A model generated the notes under the pieces. It had not been told where the DNA came from. It worked only from the letters and a program-made list of their open reading frames with translations, and did not search any database. From Schistocerca nitens (taxonomy: Eukaryota > Arthropoda > Insecta > Orthoptera > Acrididae), in the NCBI RefSeq assembly GCF_023898315.1, contig NC_064622.1, positions 181,122,178 through 181,186,177 on the forward strand: a DNA stretch of 64,000 bases, given 5' to 3'. Position numbers and translations under genes: made by a program. How positions within the stretch are numbered: position 1 is the stretch's first letter; every line of letters begins with the position of its first letter. Below, piece by piece: positions 1-10,005 of the stretch.

Positions 1-777
1 GACAGTCTGAGCTCAGGAGCGCCGTGGTCCCGTGGTTAGCGTGAGCAGCTGCGGAGCGAGAGGTCCTTGGTTCAAGTCTTCCCTCGAGAGAAAAGTTTAA
101 TTTTTTATTTTCAGACAATTATTATCTGACAAACTCTCATGTTTTCATCACTTTTTGGGAGTGATTATCACATACACAAGAAAACCTAAATCAGGCAAGG
201 TAGAAGAATCTTTTTACCCATTCGCCAAGTGTACAAGTTAGGTGGGTCGACAACATATTCCTGTCACGTAACGCACATGCCGTCACAAGTGTCGTATAGA
301 ATATATCAGACGTGTTTTCCTGTGGAGGAATCGGTTGACCTATGACCTTGTGGTTCCCATTGGAGAGGCACGTCCTTTCGTCTACTAATCGCACGGTTTT
401 GCGATGCGGTCGCAAAACACACACTAAACTTATTACAGTGAACAGAGAAGTCAATGAACGAACGGACAGATCACAACTTCGCGAAAATAAAAAAAAATAA
501 AATTTTCACTCGAGGGAAGACTTGAATCAAGCATCCCTCGTTCCGCAGCTGCTCACTCTAACCACGGGACCGCGGCGCTCCTATGCTCACACGGTCCTCA
601 ATGTTACCTATCATGGCCATGGACTACTCAGTTTGTATATTTTGCATATTTTTTTTCATAGTACCACACAACTTCTTCCTGTTTTCTCGATTGATCTGTG
701 TTCAGTTTTTCAAGGCCTATCCACTGTGCCAACTTATAACTAAATCTGAGGGGGGTGCGATGGGGAGGTTCCCTTGT
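1..777. repeat. Fold-back element with tRNA-like inverted arms (left end cut by window edge)
   Basis: Bases 1-119 and the reverse complement of about 482-597 match over roughly 115 bp. Each arm contains a tRNA-like unit: an A-box-like stretch (GTGGTTAGCGTGAGCAGC in the left arm) and a B-box-like stretch (GGTTCAAGTCTTCC), pointing inward. About 365 bp of unique sequence separates the arms. The right side continues to about 777, ending GGGAGGTTCCCTTGT, and this outer part recurs at 33040-33144. The left counterpart of the outer part is presumably outside the window. The open frames inside are short and unrecognised, so the element is non-autonomous. It could be called a tRNA-related MITE or fold-back SINE; how it moves is unknown. 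Confidence 0.7.
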
Positions 778-849
778 AAGAAACTTATCACTGATCTCGA
801 TTGTACAGAATGGGAAGTGTGGGTAACAATTGACCTACTGCATTTATAA

Positions 850-1039
850 GCCGGCCGGAGTGGCCATTCGGTTCTAGGTGCTACAGTCTGGAGCCGAGCG
901 ACCGCTACGTTCGCAAGTTCGAATCCTGCCTCGGGCATGGATGTGTGTGATGTCCTTAGGTTAGTTAGGTTTCATTAGTTCTAAGTTCTAGGCGACTGAT
1001 GACCTCAGCATAGTGCTCACAGCCATTTGAACCATTTTT
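850..1039 (+). mobile_element. tRNA-derived SINE, family A
   Basis: The head has a tRNA-like B box (GTTCGAATCCTGCCTCGGGC) and the body has GATGTCCTTAGGTTAGTT, ending GCCATTTGAACCATTTTT. A perfect 11-bp target duplication (TGCATTTATAA) flanks it at 839-849 and 1040-1050, which fixes both ends. It is non-coding and would have been transcribed by Pol III and copied by a LINE. Confidence 0.9.
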
Positions 1040-1220
1040 TGCATTTATAACTGACTAAAGTGACATTTCCTGGTTTGAGTTTTTTTGCTGCATCCTCCTA
1101 TCCTTGTGACAGTGACGCTTAAGTTTTGTTACTCGAAACACGAAGGCTTTAGTGATGGAGCGTTAGTTTGTATTGAGAAAAGGAAGCGGAAGGAAATGGG
1201 GCATGTTGTTTTGAAGTGAA

Positions 1221-1418
1221 AAATGGTTCAAATGGCTCTGAGCACTATGGGACTCAACTGCTGTGGTCATCAGTCCCCTAGAACTTAGAACTACTTAAAC
1301 CTAACTAACCTAAGGACATCACACACATCCATGCCCGAGGCAGGATTCGAACCTGCGACCGTAGCAGTCGCACGGTTCCGGACTGCGCGCCTAGAACCGC
1401 GAGACCACCGCGGCCGGC
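1221..1418 (-). mobile_element. tRNA-derived SINE, family A
   Basis: Full-length reverse-strand copy with head GGCCGCGGTGGTCTCGCGG, B box and the family tail. A perfect 12-bp duplication (TTTTGAAGTGAA) lies at 1209-1220 and 1419-1430. Confidence 0.93.
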
Positions 1419-1724
1419 TTTTGAAGTGAATCATAACGTCATTTGTCTCAAGCAGGTTAGAAAGAACACGGACATCTCCACGCTTATTATTATTATTACT
1501 GCGGTTATTTGATTTGCCTCTGCGTAATCTATATCTTTTTCTACGCCTATCTACTATATATACTTTATACTAAGAGGGGTATTCAATAAGTAATCCATTT
1601 ATTTTTTCGGGCAGTTTATATTGAAAAAAGAGATTTCGTGTGGGAAATCTTAGAACATTCCCACTTCAGTCCTTATAGTTTTATGAAGTTCCGATAGGTG
1701 ACATCGCTGTAACAAGCCTTTGAT

Positions 1725-2655
1725 ATGATGTTTGTAATGGACATGCAGTCCAAGGAGAGATCTGTCATTGAGTATCTTCTGACGGAAAACCAGACCATCG
1801 CAGATATTTGTGGACGCTTGCAGAATGTCTACAGAGATCTCGCAGTGAAGAAAAGCACGGTGAGTCAGTGGGCTAGGCGCCCGTCACCATTATTTCAAAA
1901 AGGTCGCGGAAACCCGTCCAATCTCCATCGTGCCAGCCGGCCACACAAAGGTGTGACTCTTGCAGTGTTGTAACATGAGGACACTCATTCGGGACCACAA
2001 ATACATCGCTACGCGACTGGACGTCACTGCTGGTAATTCTGACACACTCGTCCACCAACTGTGGTACTCGAAGGTATGTGCCAGGTTTTTTTCTCGCCGC
2101 CTAACAGAAGACCATAACGAACAACGAAGAAACATCTGTGAGGAATTGCTTACACATTACATGGCTGATCGTAACAGTATTTTTTAGAACATCGTCACGC
2201 ACGGTGTAACATGGATCCATTACTTCGAACTCGAAACAAATCGACTCTCCATAGAGTAGCGCCGCACCGGCTCTCCTCTGAAGAAAATGTTTAAAGCCCC
2301 ATCATCAGCCTGCTGTTCTGCGTCTCTGAAAGGGTTACTCTGACGTCTTCCGTCATGGTGCTACGATCAGATCTGAAGTGTATTGCGCCACCCTCAAGAA
2401 TTTGAAGAAAATACTTCAGCGTGTTCGTCCCACGCAGATGTAAACAAACTTCCCCATGACCATGACAACGCAAGGCCCAACACTAGTCTACCGAGAGGAA
2501 GTCACGACATTTCAAGGGACTGATCTTCTCCACCCACCCTACATGAAGGATCTTCTCCGTTCCGAGTTCTATCTGTTTGACCCAATGAAGGAAGCAGTAT
2601 GTGGATAATGGGGAGGCTATTGTTCCCGACGACAACCAGTAGAGTGGTACCATGA
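1725..2655 (+). pseudogene. mariner transposase pseudogene
   Basis: The N-terminal helix-turn-helix is readable (KERSVIEYLLTENQTIADIC, followed by VKKSTVSQW), then a KVCARFF..RLTEDHNEQRR..ICEELL segment, then HDNARPNTSLPR and finally SEFYLFDPMKE near 2560-2610. These are the usual mariner blocks in order. Frame changes and stops separate them. The first catalytic aspartate block (normally DETW) reads GVTW near 2200. The second aspartate survives in HDNARPN. The third (normally SDFYLF) reads SEFYLF. The protein is therefore dead. A SINE interrupts just after the last block. The family call is firm; the subfamily is not resolved. Confidence 0.75.
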
Positions 2656-2672
2656 GGGCGTAGAGGACATCC

Positions 2673-2852
2673 AAAAAGAAAATGGCTCTGAGCACTATGG
2701 GACTTAAATCTGAGGTCATCAGTCCCCTAGAACTTAGAACTACTTAAACCTAAGGACATCACACACATCCATGCCCGAGGCAGGATTCGAACCTGCGACC
2801 GTAGCGATCACGCGGTTCCAGACTGAAGCGCCTAGAACCGCTCGGCTACACC
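2673..2852 (-). mobile_element. tRNA-derived SINE, family A, inside the mariner
   Basis: Reverse-strand SINE with B box and GCATGGATGTGTGTGATG. A 9-bp duplication (AGGACATCC) sits at 2664-2672 and 2853-2861. It inserted into the mariner tail and so is younger than it. Confidence 0.88.
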
Positions 2853-3236
2853 AGGACATCCCAGTCGGGTGACGAGAGGCCGTCACATTGAACGGAGCTT
2901 ATGCTGTAAAATAGGGTTTTCTAGTCAAAAGAGCTGGCAATGATACAGTGTATAGGATTCCCGAATAAAAGCAACTTGCTTTTAGAAAAAAAGTGTTGTA
3001 TTAGTTTCCGAACGCCTCTTGTCGATACTAATAATGAAACTGTAAAAGCGGCGTGTCTGTGGAACCTACGAATCTCCGAATCTACTAGACGAATTTTCAC
3101 GGAGTTTTCACAGATTACAATTTTCTTCCACGGAATTTCCACAGTTAGGTACAGTGTAACAACTTATTGGGTTAATTTCATCAATATAGGATCATGGAAA
3201 AAATATATTGTGATTTAAAGTTTGAAATAAAACAGA

Positions 3237-3723
3237 CTTAGGAGAGGTAGAAAATACAGCTTCAGTTGTAAGGTTCTTTATACTTTTCAGTAGTTAAAAC
3301 ACGACCGGTTTGGGCTCTGACATGCCCATCATCAGTTATTATATTAAAATAAACAAGTGACCGCAGCTGATAAGAGATTTTACGCGTAGTAGCAGACATG
3401 AAGAAGCAAACAAGAAATCCCATATAACATTCCAGAAAACAGCGGTCGGGTTGGGTGCCACAAAACCTAGGTCAATGACAAAATGACATCAGACAGTACT
3501 ACAGACAACTACCTGGGTAAAGAAATACGAAAGGAACACCAGGACACTTACAGTTGGTGCTGTGACGCCGGCCGCCGCGGTGGGCAAGTGCAGGACGCAG
3601 TGTTGTCACTAGCGAGCGCAGAGCACGGAGTAGAGTACACGAAGGGGGAAGCGAACGGGTGAACCAGAGTGGCAAAAGTACTGCCATCTGTTGATGGGAA
3701 GAACAACGCGGGGCCAACTGTCA
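3237..3723 (-). repeat. Inverted pseudo-LTR copy of the Penelope-like element
   Basis: This segment is the reverse complement of 5181-5660 over about 480 bp with modest divergence. Shared landmarks are the ACTTTTCAGTAGTTAAAAC block, CTACCTGGGTAAAGAAATACG, and the GC-rich stretch ending in a CATCTGTTGA block. Arthropod Penelope-like elements commonly carry such inverted partial terminal copies, so I read it as part of the element rather than an independent repeat. A hammerhead-like core lies in it near 3302-3340 on the minus strand. Confidence 0.75.
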
Positions 3724-3961
3724 GGTAAATAACGGTGTGGCAAGCACCTTCCATTTGCAAACGAAAAAATTTCATTGATTTACGGTTTACACATAAATTT
3801 TTTGTCGCCGACTTCCACTTAGTTTTACTACAATTCTGTAATGCTCCTATTCAATACGTTCCTTTACCACTCATAATGTACTTTTAACGTTGTTCATGTA
3901 ACTTTCTACGTAATCATTTTGAATGTAAATCACTAATTCAAATTGTGAACGGCCAGGTCAG

Positions 3962-4454
3962 ACAGGCGATCATTGTAGGCCAAACCACCCCTTCCTTCCG
4001 CCTCCTTGATTTCTATCTCACCATCTATGGCCGTCCTATCGCCCTCACTCCCACCCTTAAGTACCTTGGCGTCACCCTCGACCGTCGCCTCTCCTGGACT
4101 CCCCATCTCCGGACAATCCAAGCCAAGGCACGCTCCCGACTCCGTCTCCTCAAGCTCCTTTCCGGCCGTACGTGGGGTCTGGACCCCTCCACCATCCTCC
4201 ACACTTATAAATCCCTCATCCGCCCTATCCTTTGTTACGCCCATCCGGCCTGGATCTCTGTCCCCCCTACCTTTTATAAATCCCTCCAAATCCTTGAATG
4301 CCACGCTCTCCGCCTCGCCTCGCCTATCGCATCCGTCTCCCCCACGCGGGTCCTGTATGATCTCATCCCCTTCCCCCACCTCCTCCTCTTCCTTGAAAGG
4401 ATACGGATCCTGTACACCTCCCACAAACTCGATCCTCCTCATCCGCTTGTCTGA
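3962..4454 (+). pseudogene. C-terminal part of LINE reverse transcriptase (truncated)
   Basis: About 160 codons are open. The blocks KYLGVTLDRRLSWTPHL, then QAKARSRLRLLKLLSGRTWG, then HTYKSLIRPILCYAHPAW, then LECHALRLA are the thumb and C-terminal region that follow the catalytic palm in Jockey/I-type reverse transcriptases. The palm with its catalytic aspartates is missing because of 5' truncation. No own start codon is expected: the upstream ATG at 3945 belongs to the older flanking repeat. The frame itself is undisrupted, so the insertion is fairly young. Confidence 0.8.
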
Positions 4455-5180
4455 CCCATCCTCTCCCACCCCCGCCCACTGCCGCGCCTGTATTCCCACG
4501 TCCCGGTCTCCATCTCTCCACCTTCCTCACCCTCTCCCAAGGTGGCTTCCGCCAGCTCCCCCTCCCTGATGATGTCCTCCTCCCCTCCATCTACCCCTCC
4601 TATCAACTTTGATCCTCCGCCCCACTTCCTGTGTCCTTTCCTTTAGGCACCCTCCCTCCCTTCTCTTTCCTTTTCCCCCGTACCCTCCCTCCACCACTCT
4701 TCCCCCGGGCCCTCCTCCCCCTTCCTCCCTTCCCCCTATCTCCCCTGCCCATGGCATCTGCTCTCCCCTCTCCCTCTCCCACCCCCCCTCCACCTCTCTT
4801 GACAGGTCCCCAGACTCGCACACACTCAGTGAACATTCGCGCGCCGGAGATCATCGCCATCAGTGTCTCGTGTGTGTGCCTTCGTCTGCGGTTAATGTTG
4901 TTTCGTCGTCACGCCTCCACTGTTCACGTGTGCTGTCGCAGTCGTCCGTATTCAGTGCTCCGTGTCAACAAGTGTTAGTGTTTTTTTTTCGTCCAGCGTG
5001 AACGGCTTCATGTTTATTGTTTTTGTATCTACATTTTTTGCCCGCCGTTTTTCTTGTATTGTTTGTGTCACCTCTATGTCATATTATTGTACCCCTTAAG
5101 GCTGAAGAGCGGCGTAATGTGCTGCTGACAGCCCGCCTTGTATGAGGTGCTTAAAATTACAAAAAGAAAGAAAAAAAAAC
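3962..5180 (+). mobile_element. 5'-truncated non-LTR retrotransposon (Jockey/I-like)
   Basis: The copy begins inside the reverse-transcriptase ORF and ends in an A-rich tail (AAAATTACAAAAAGAAAG and following A's). GGTCAG occurs at both junctions (3956-3961 and 5182-5187), consistent with a short target duplication. The uninterrupted target is visible at 9085-9095. From about 4480 to 4830 the plus strand is almost pure C and T, an unusual composition for this window. 5' truncation is typical of target-primed reverse transcription. Confidence 0.8.
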
Positions 5181-5555
5181 GGGTCAGTTCACTTCGCGCT
5201 GTTCTTCCCGTCAACAGATGGCAGCACATTTGCCACTCTGGTTCTCTAGTTTGCTTCCCCCTTCGTATACGCTACTCCGTGCTCTGCGCTCGCTGAGACA
5301 CACCGAGTTATGCACTCGGCCACCGCGGCGCTCGGAGTCACAGTACAAAGTGTAAGTGTCCCGGGGGACTTTGCGTATTTCTTTACCCAGGTAGTTGTCC
5401 ATAGTACTGTCTGGTGTCTCTTTGCCATTGACTTAGGTTTTGCCGTGCATAACCCAAACGCTTCTGAAATGTTAATTGGAATTTCTTTTTTGCTTTTTTA
5501 AATGTACTACTGCGTGTAAAAGCTATTATTAGCTCTCGTCTTATATTTTCTGTAT

Positions 5556-5600
5556 GACATCTGATGACGAGCATAAAAGAGCCCGAAACCGGTCGTGTTT
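5556..5600 (+). ncRNA. Hammerhead-ribozyme-like motif in the pseudo-LTR
   Basis: CTGATGA at 5561-5567 is followed by a short stem-loop and GAAACCGGTC at 5585-5594, the order of a type I hammerhead core with a very short CCGG stem III. Flanking GACAT (5556-5560) and GTGTT (5595-5599) can pair as stem I with two wobbles. Penelope-like elements are known to carry hammerheads. Stem II is imperfect: pairing that keeps G12 leaves one C unpaired after CTGATGA. Activity is therefore uncertain. Confidence 0.45.
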
Positions 5601-6039
5601 TAACTACTGAAAAGTAGAAAGGACCTTACAACTGAAACGGTTCTTTCAACCTCTCCTATAACGCTCGTTGTGGATGTTCCTCTTGCAGGACTGTTTCTAC
5701 AAATAATAAAATGTTGCGCAGGGCAATTGGAACATATTAACAATTTCTGAATTTACGCTAGAGACGCTGTCTGATATCTGTAGCCATTAATTATAATAAA
5801 ACGTGTGTACCATATAACGTGATTCCCAACTCTATTAGAAGATGTTCAATACGATTACTAGTAGCTCAGCAAGTTACATTCAGCAGTTCATGAAAACTAC
5901 TATTATTAAAGAAACGAGACGCTCATATTCAAAGAAAGACTACGTAACTCACGTTATATGCTCTAAAGAAGAGATCCATTTTATCTTTGACGATACATAA
6001 ACACATATTACGCATGTCATTGTATAAAGGATAATGTTA

Positions 6040-8060
6040 CTAGTTCTCATGTTAAGAAACTGGAAAGATTAGGTGTGAGATTCGACTCTGTTTTAGAAGC
6101 AGCTCCTAAATGTGACTTTAGTTTCTACCATACAGTTGAGAAACCATCTAGCACCATTTTTAATCTCGAAAAAAGTGTTTCTTAAGTAAAGGGCTATCCC
6201 ATAGGATTAACTTCCCATTTCATCAAAACAAGGTGTCTTCATTGGTGATCCATACTTTTGTTGCACTGGTACTGGCTGAATCTCATAACCCCGCAAAAAA
6301 CTTCATGTCCCAAAAGCTGAATAAAGCTATTGCACTAGAACTTAGAGCAGTAAATAATGAAAATCAAAAACGGAATCCCGACAAGGAGTACGTTCACGCA
6401 AGAGAGCAATTCATTTAGCGCGACATTAACAGGAAGCGTTACTAAAACCAAGCCATCATTGTGCGGTTAGACAAAGGCCGCACATAAATAGTTTTATACA
6501 AGGCCCATTACGTACAGAAAGCACATGGCTTCCTTTCCAGCGCTGTTTTTAAAATATATTCATTTAACGCTACAGCTGATTTCGTTGTGGAGATTAATCA
6601 TGGCTCTTAAGGAAACAAATGCTTTATTTGCCCCATTTCTTAAAAAAAAGCTTTGATATCGATGAATCCGAGAATGCTCCTTTAAGGCCCATTATCAACG
6701 CTATTAATGCTCCAGGTTACGTATTGGCTCAGGAATTGCAATGTTCCCTCAGTATTTTTTTCATGATGAACGTGGAATTAAGACTAGAGAGGAGTTAATT
6801 ATATACCTCAAACGTGTCACTGTAACCAGTGATACAAACTTAGCATGTCTGGACATCGTAGGCATGTACACGAATATCCCCATTAAAGGGGTGATCCCTG
6901 TTACTGAGCCCGCATCTCGTGGTCGTGCGGTAGCGTTCTCGCTTCCCACGCCCGGGTTCCCGGGTTCGATTCCCGGCGGGGTCAGGTATTTTCTCTGCCT
7001 CGTGATGGCTGGGTGTTGTGTGCTGTCCTTAGGTTAGTTAGGCTTAAGTAGTTCTAAGTTCTAGGGGACTTATAACCACAGCAGTTGAGTCCCATAGTGC
7101 TCAGAGCCATTTGAACCATTTGAACCTGTTACTGAATCCAACTTACGGTTGTACTCTCGTCTAGACACACAAAAATTAGTGAATTCCTTTGTTTGCTCTG
7201 GATTGTTCTGAACCATAATTACTTTGTCTTCAAAGACACCATGTATGAACAAACTAATGGGTCAGCCATGGGATCCTTCAGTCCCAGTACAATCGCTAAC
7301 ATTTACATTTATCATAATGAACATCAGCTTTTTCAATCCACCCACAACACCTTCAGACAATAGTATGCTACAAAAGATACTTTGATGACATCATACTTTC
7401 GTGTAACGGGACCGATGCCCAGCTGCAACCTTTTCAACACGATTTTAAGAAAATTAATGTACGACATATTACCAGTCTTGCTTTATATCCCCATTTTTGG
7501 ATTTGTAAATTACGTTACAAGACAATAAGTTCACCTTTACATACTTAGAAAACCAACCACGAGTAGTTCTCTTATTCATTGCAATAACAGCAGCAAATAA
7601 CGGCAGCTCTTCGAGCAATGCTTTACCTGGCGACGAGAGTCCCTCTCTCAAAACAAAACTACCAGCGTGAGATGGATATCATTAAATTTATAGCACATGC
7701 TAATACTTACCAGCCAAATGTTGCTGATGTCCTTCACCAGCAAATGCAGTCGAAAGCCGCTTGTAGCAATAGGTCATCTAGTAGGAATGATAACTCAAAA
7801 AAGATTTTTTCCGATAGGATCGACAAATGGCTTAGGAACGAGGGGTTTATACCCGCCTTCTATACCCCCATAAAGTCTGGAACCTCCTGTAGCATAACCA
7901 AACCAGAGAAGATAATCGCTACGCACAATCGCGTGCCTATCGCATCCAGTGCAGTAAGTGTTCTTCCGCCTGTATAGAACAAACAGGCCGTTCCTTTAGC
8001 ATACGGTTCAGAGCGCATGATGACCTTATCAATTCTAAATCCGCCCACATAACCATCTGA
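6040..8060 (+). pseudogene. Penelope-like element polyprotein (RT + GIY-YIG), decayed and SINE-interrupted
   Basis: Blocks in order: IIVRLDKGRT near 6455 (Penelope RT DKG block), ENAPLRPIINAINAPGYVLA near 6670, LACLDIVGMYTNIPIKG near 6840, then after the SINE NYFVFKDTMYEQTNGSAMGS near 7215, RYFDDIIL near 7375 (palm DD), and a C-terminal zinc-type GIY-YIG region CSKCSS..IEQTGRSFSIRF near 7950-8010 ending in a stop at 8058. Penelope-like elements pair this RT with a GIY-YIG endonuclease. Many frameshifts and stops separate the blocks. In the GIY-YIG core the expected Y-I-G reads C-I-E. The gene is dead. Pseudo-LTR repeats flank it on both sides. Confidence 0.8.
6908..7124 (+). mobile_element. 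tRNA-derived SINE with a different tRNA head (family A tail)
   Basis: The tail (from GTGTGCTGTCCTTAGGTTAG to GAGCCATTTGAACCATTTGAA) is family A, but the head (GCCCGCATCTCGTGGTCGTG, then GGGTTCGATTCCCGGCGGGG) is a different tRNA-like unit. A perfect 11-bp duplication (CCTGTTACTGA) lies at 6897-6907 and 7125-7135. It interrupts the Penelope-type RT. Confidence 0.9.
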
Positions 8061-8879
8061 AGGACCATAATCATTCCATTTCAGATATAAACACGTTTTG
8101 CAACATCCTACATATTCAACGTATGGACCCTGTTTTAAATATTTTAGAAGAAGTAGAAATTAACCGCAGCATTAACGGGGATCCGTCTGGCATTTTGAAT
8201 GAGAAAACTTCGCTTAAGCACGCAGTCCTGCTGAATAACCTTTCTATTTTGAAGAAGCCTTCAGCCTCATTTATTTCTCCTTCAGGTTTCTGATTGCTGT
8301 ACGTCACACATGTATACTTCTTATCTGGGTCAGTGTTTTTGCCATTGTTTTGGTGGCCCCTAATTACGCTTAGTTACTGTACAGCATATGCATACCTCGT
8401 ATAGTGAGGACTACAGGGTTCAAGCATTTTATTTTACATAACTGTAAAATGTCCTCTTTTAATAGAAGTTTGCATATTTTTAATTTTTTATCCTATGATT
8501 ACGGTGCATTATTGTGCGTCATTGTGTGTTTCCTCACAAAAATAAAATTTACCCGTCTTTCATTATGTAAAATTTTTCTCAGGTCTTATCTTACGTAAGC
8601 CTCGTTGAGTCGTCGGCTCTTAGCAGGTTTTAAACCTATCCTACTGTTAATGCCTCTCTTTAGTGCTGTTGCTGCAAGCTATTAGTTGGTATAGTAGTTT
8701 TTGACAGTGTGGACTGAAAGGTGGTGCGACTTTCCATTTCGTTCAGTAGCGAGAGGCTTTTTAAACTGGATTGGCACATGTCTATGGTCTTTTAACTCAT
8801 GACCGTGGCGCGTTATTCTACATCCATCGTCATATATATCTCCACAAAGTTGAAAACCTGCGTGCCACTCGTGGTAAGG
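8061..8879. other. Stretch between Penelope ORF and downstream repeat
   Basis: This probably is the 3' untranslated part of the Penelope-like element, since it lies between its last coding block and its downstream repeat. I see no further coding block, terminal repeat or simple repeat in it. Confidence 0.4.
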
Positions 8880-9180
8880 GAAAAATTTTCATTGTATTTC
8901 ACGATTTATACATAAATCTTATGTAGCCGGCTTTCAGTTAGTTTTACTACAGTTCTGTACTGCCCCTGTTAAAGATATTTATTTACCACTCATAACGTAC
9001 TTCTAGCGCTCTTCATGTAACTTTCTACGCAATCTTTTTTTCCTCATTTTGAATGTAAATCACTAATTCAAATTGTGAACGGCCGGGTCAGTTCGCCGCG
9101 TGGTGTTCTACCCGTTAACAGATGGCAGCACTTTCGGCACTCTGGTTCACTAGTTTGCTTCCCACTTGGTGTACGCTACT
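8880..9180 (+). repeat. Downstream partial pseudo-LTR of the Penelope-like element
   Basis: This segment matches 3758-3961 and then 5181-5270 in direct orientation (shared TAGTTTTACTACA, ACTTTCTACG, ATCACTAATTCAAATTGTGA, then CAGATGGCAGCAC). It supplies the uninterrupted version of the LINE target site. It breaks off near 9180. Confidence 0.7.
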
Positions 9181-9495
9181 ACCTTGGAGAACGGTAGACA
9201 ACCGACATTGGTAACATATCTGACGTAGACATCTGCGTTAACGACGTTGAAAAGATGATAAATTCTATAAAGTCAACAAAGCTATTGGGTTCACAATCCC
9301 TCTAAGATTATTTATGGAAAGAGAAAGTGAATTTACTTTTAACCAAAATGTAGTACATACCCTTAAAGTAAAGAACTGTCACAAATGACTATACGGAACT
9401 CATACATCTACAGGAATCACCAGAACTTATTCATGTCAATACACATCCATGAGTACTAGAATTTCAGAATTATGCTGGCTACACACATAATGATG
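9181..9495. other. Unassigned sequence
   Basis: No open frame of note, no repeat partner in this window and no recognisable element. Confidence 0.5.
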
Positions 9496-9505
9496 TACCT
9501 GGAAC

Positions 9506-9747
9506 GTCCGCCCCGATAGCTGTGTGGTCAGCGTGACGAATTGCCGTCCTACAGGCCCGAGTTCGGTTCCCGGATGGGTAGGGGATTTCCTCCTCTCAGG
9601 GACCGGGTGTCGTCTTCATCATTTCATCCCCATCCGGCGCGCAGGTCGCCCAATGTGGCGTCGAATGTAATAAGACCTGCACCAAGGCGGCCGGACCTGC
9701 CCCGCAAGGGGCCTCCCGGCCAATGACTCCAAACGCTCATTTCCATT
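9506..9747 (+). mobile_element. tRNA-derived SINE, second family (family C)
   Basis: The head reads CCCCGATAGCTGTGTGGTCA (A-box region) and CCCGAGTTCGGTTCCCGG (B-box region), followed by a long unrelated body that ends near TTTCCATT. A perfect 10-bp duplication (TACCTGGAAC) lies at 9496-9505 and 9748-9757. The tail differs from family A, so it is a separate SINE lineage. Confidence 0.88.
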
Positions 9748-9860
9748 TACCTGGAACAATACAGTCTTCTCTGCGGCAGCCGATATATATTCCGTAAACA
9801 CCAACCGAGTGAAACAGAGTATGCCTTTTTCGATCACTGTACCATAAGAACGGAGAAAGA

Positions 9861-10005
9861 CTGAGTTTAAAGTTCCGTCTACGACGTGATCTTTACTGGT
9901 GGAGCACATATTGCAGCAGATGAGGATGTGAAAGGAAATCAGTCCAGTCCTTCTCAAAGCAATCCTCCCTTAAGAATAATTCCTTAAGCGATTTAGGATC
10001 CCGCG
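9861..10005. repeat. Degenerate SINE-body fragment
   Basis: GAGTTTAAAGTTCCGTCTACGACG followed by GGAAATCAGTCCAGTCCTTCTC and GCGATTTAGGATC resembles, from memory, the tRNA-unrelated body of another orthopteran SINE. No head and no target duplication are visible. The assignment is tentative. Confidence 0.4.

Larger units (their letters stand above)
1573..3019 (+). mobile_element. Decayed mariner transposon, interrupted by a SINE
   Basis: The left end has a terminal repeat starting GAGGGGTATTCAATAAG near 1574. A degenerate complementary copy (TTAGTTTCCGAACGCCTC) lies near 3001-3018. Between them is a broken mariner transposase. Removing the SINE at 2673-2852 and one 9-bp duplication gives about 1.25 kb, a usual mariner length. 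The exact right end is uncertain because that terminal repeat has diverged. Confidence 0.65.
3758..5660 (+). repeat. Upstream pseudo-LTR of the Penelope-like element, split by a LINE
   Basis: Bases 3758-3961 plus 5181-5660 form one repeat unit. Its first part and the start of its second part reappear downstream at 8880-9180 in the same order and orientation, without the intervening 1.2 kb. Removing the LINE at 3962-5180 restores continuity. It lies directly upstream of the Penelope-type coding remnant. Confidence 0.7.

Noticed and set aside
900-950. tRNA gene suggested by GGTTCGAATCC motifs here and at the other SINEs
   Set aside because: These are B boxes of tRNA-derived SINEs. They lack a proper acceptor stem and are followed by SINE bodies and target duplications.
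3933-4569. Long ORFs of 187-188 codons on both strands
   Set aside because: They overlap the LINE RT frame and its pyrimidine-rich tail, have low-complexity composition and no domain.
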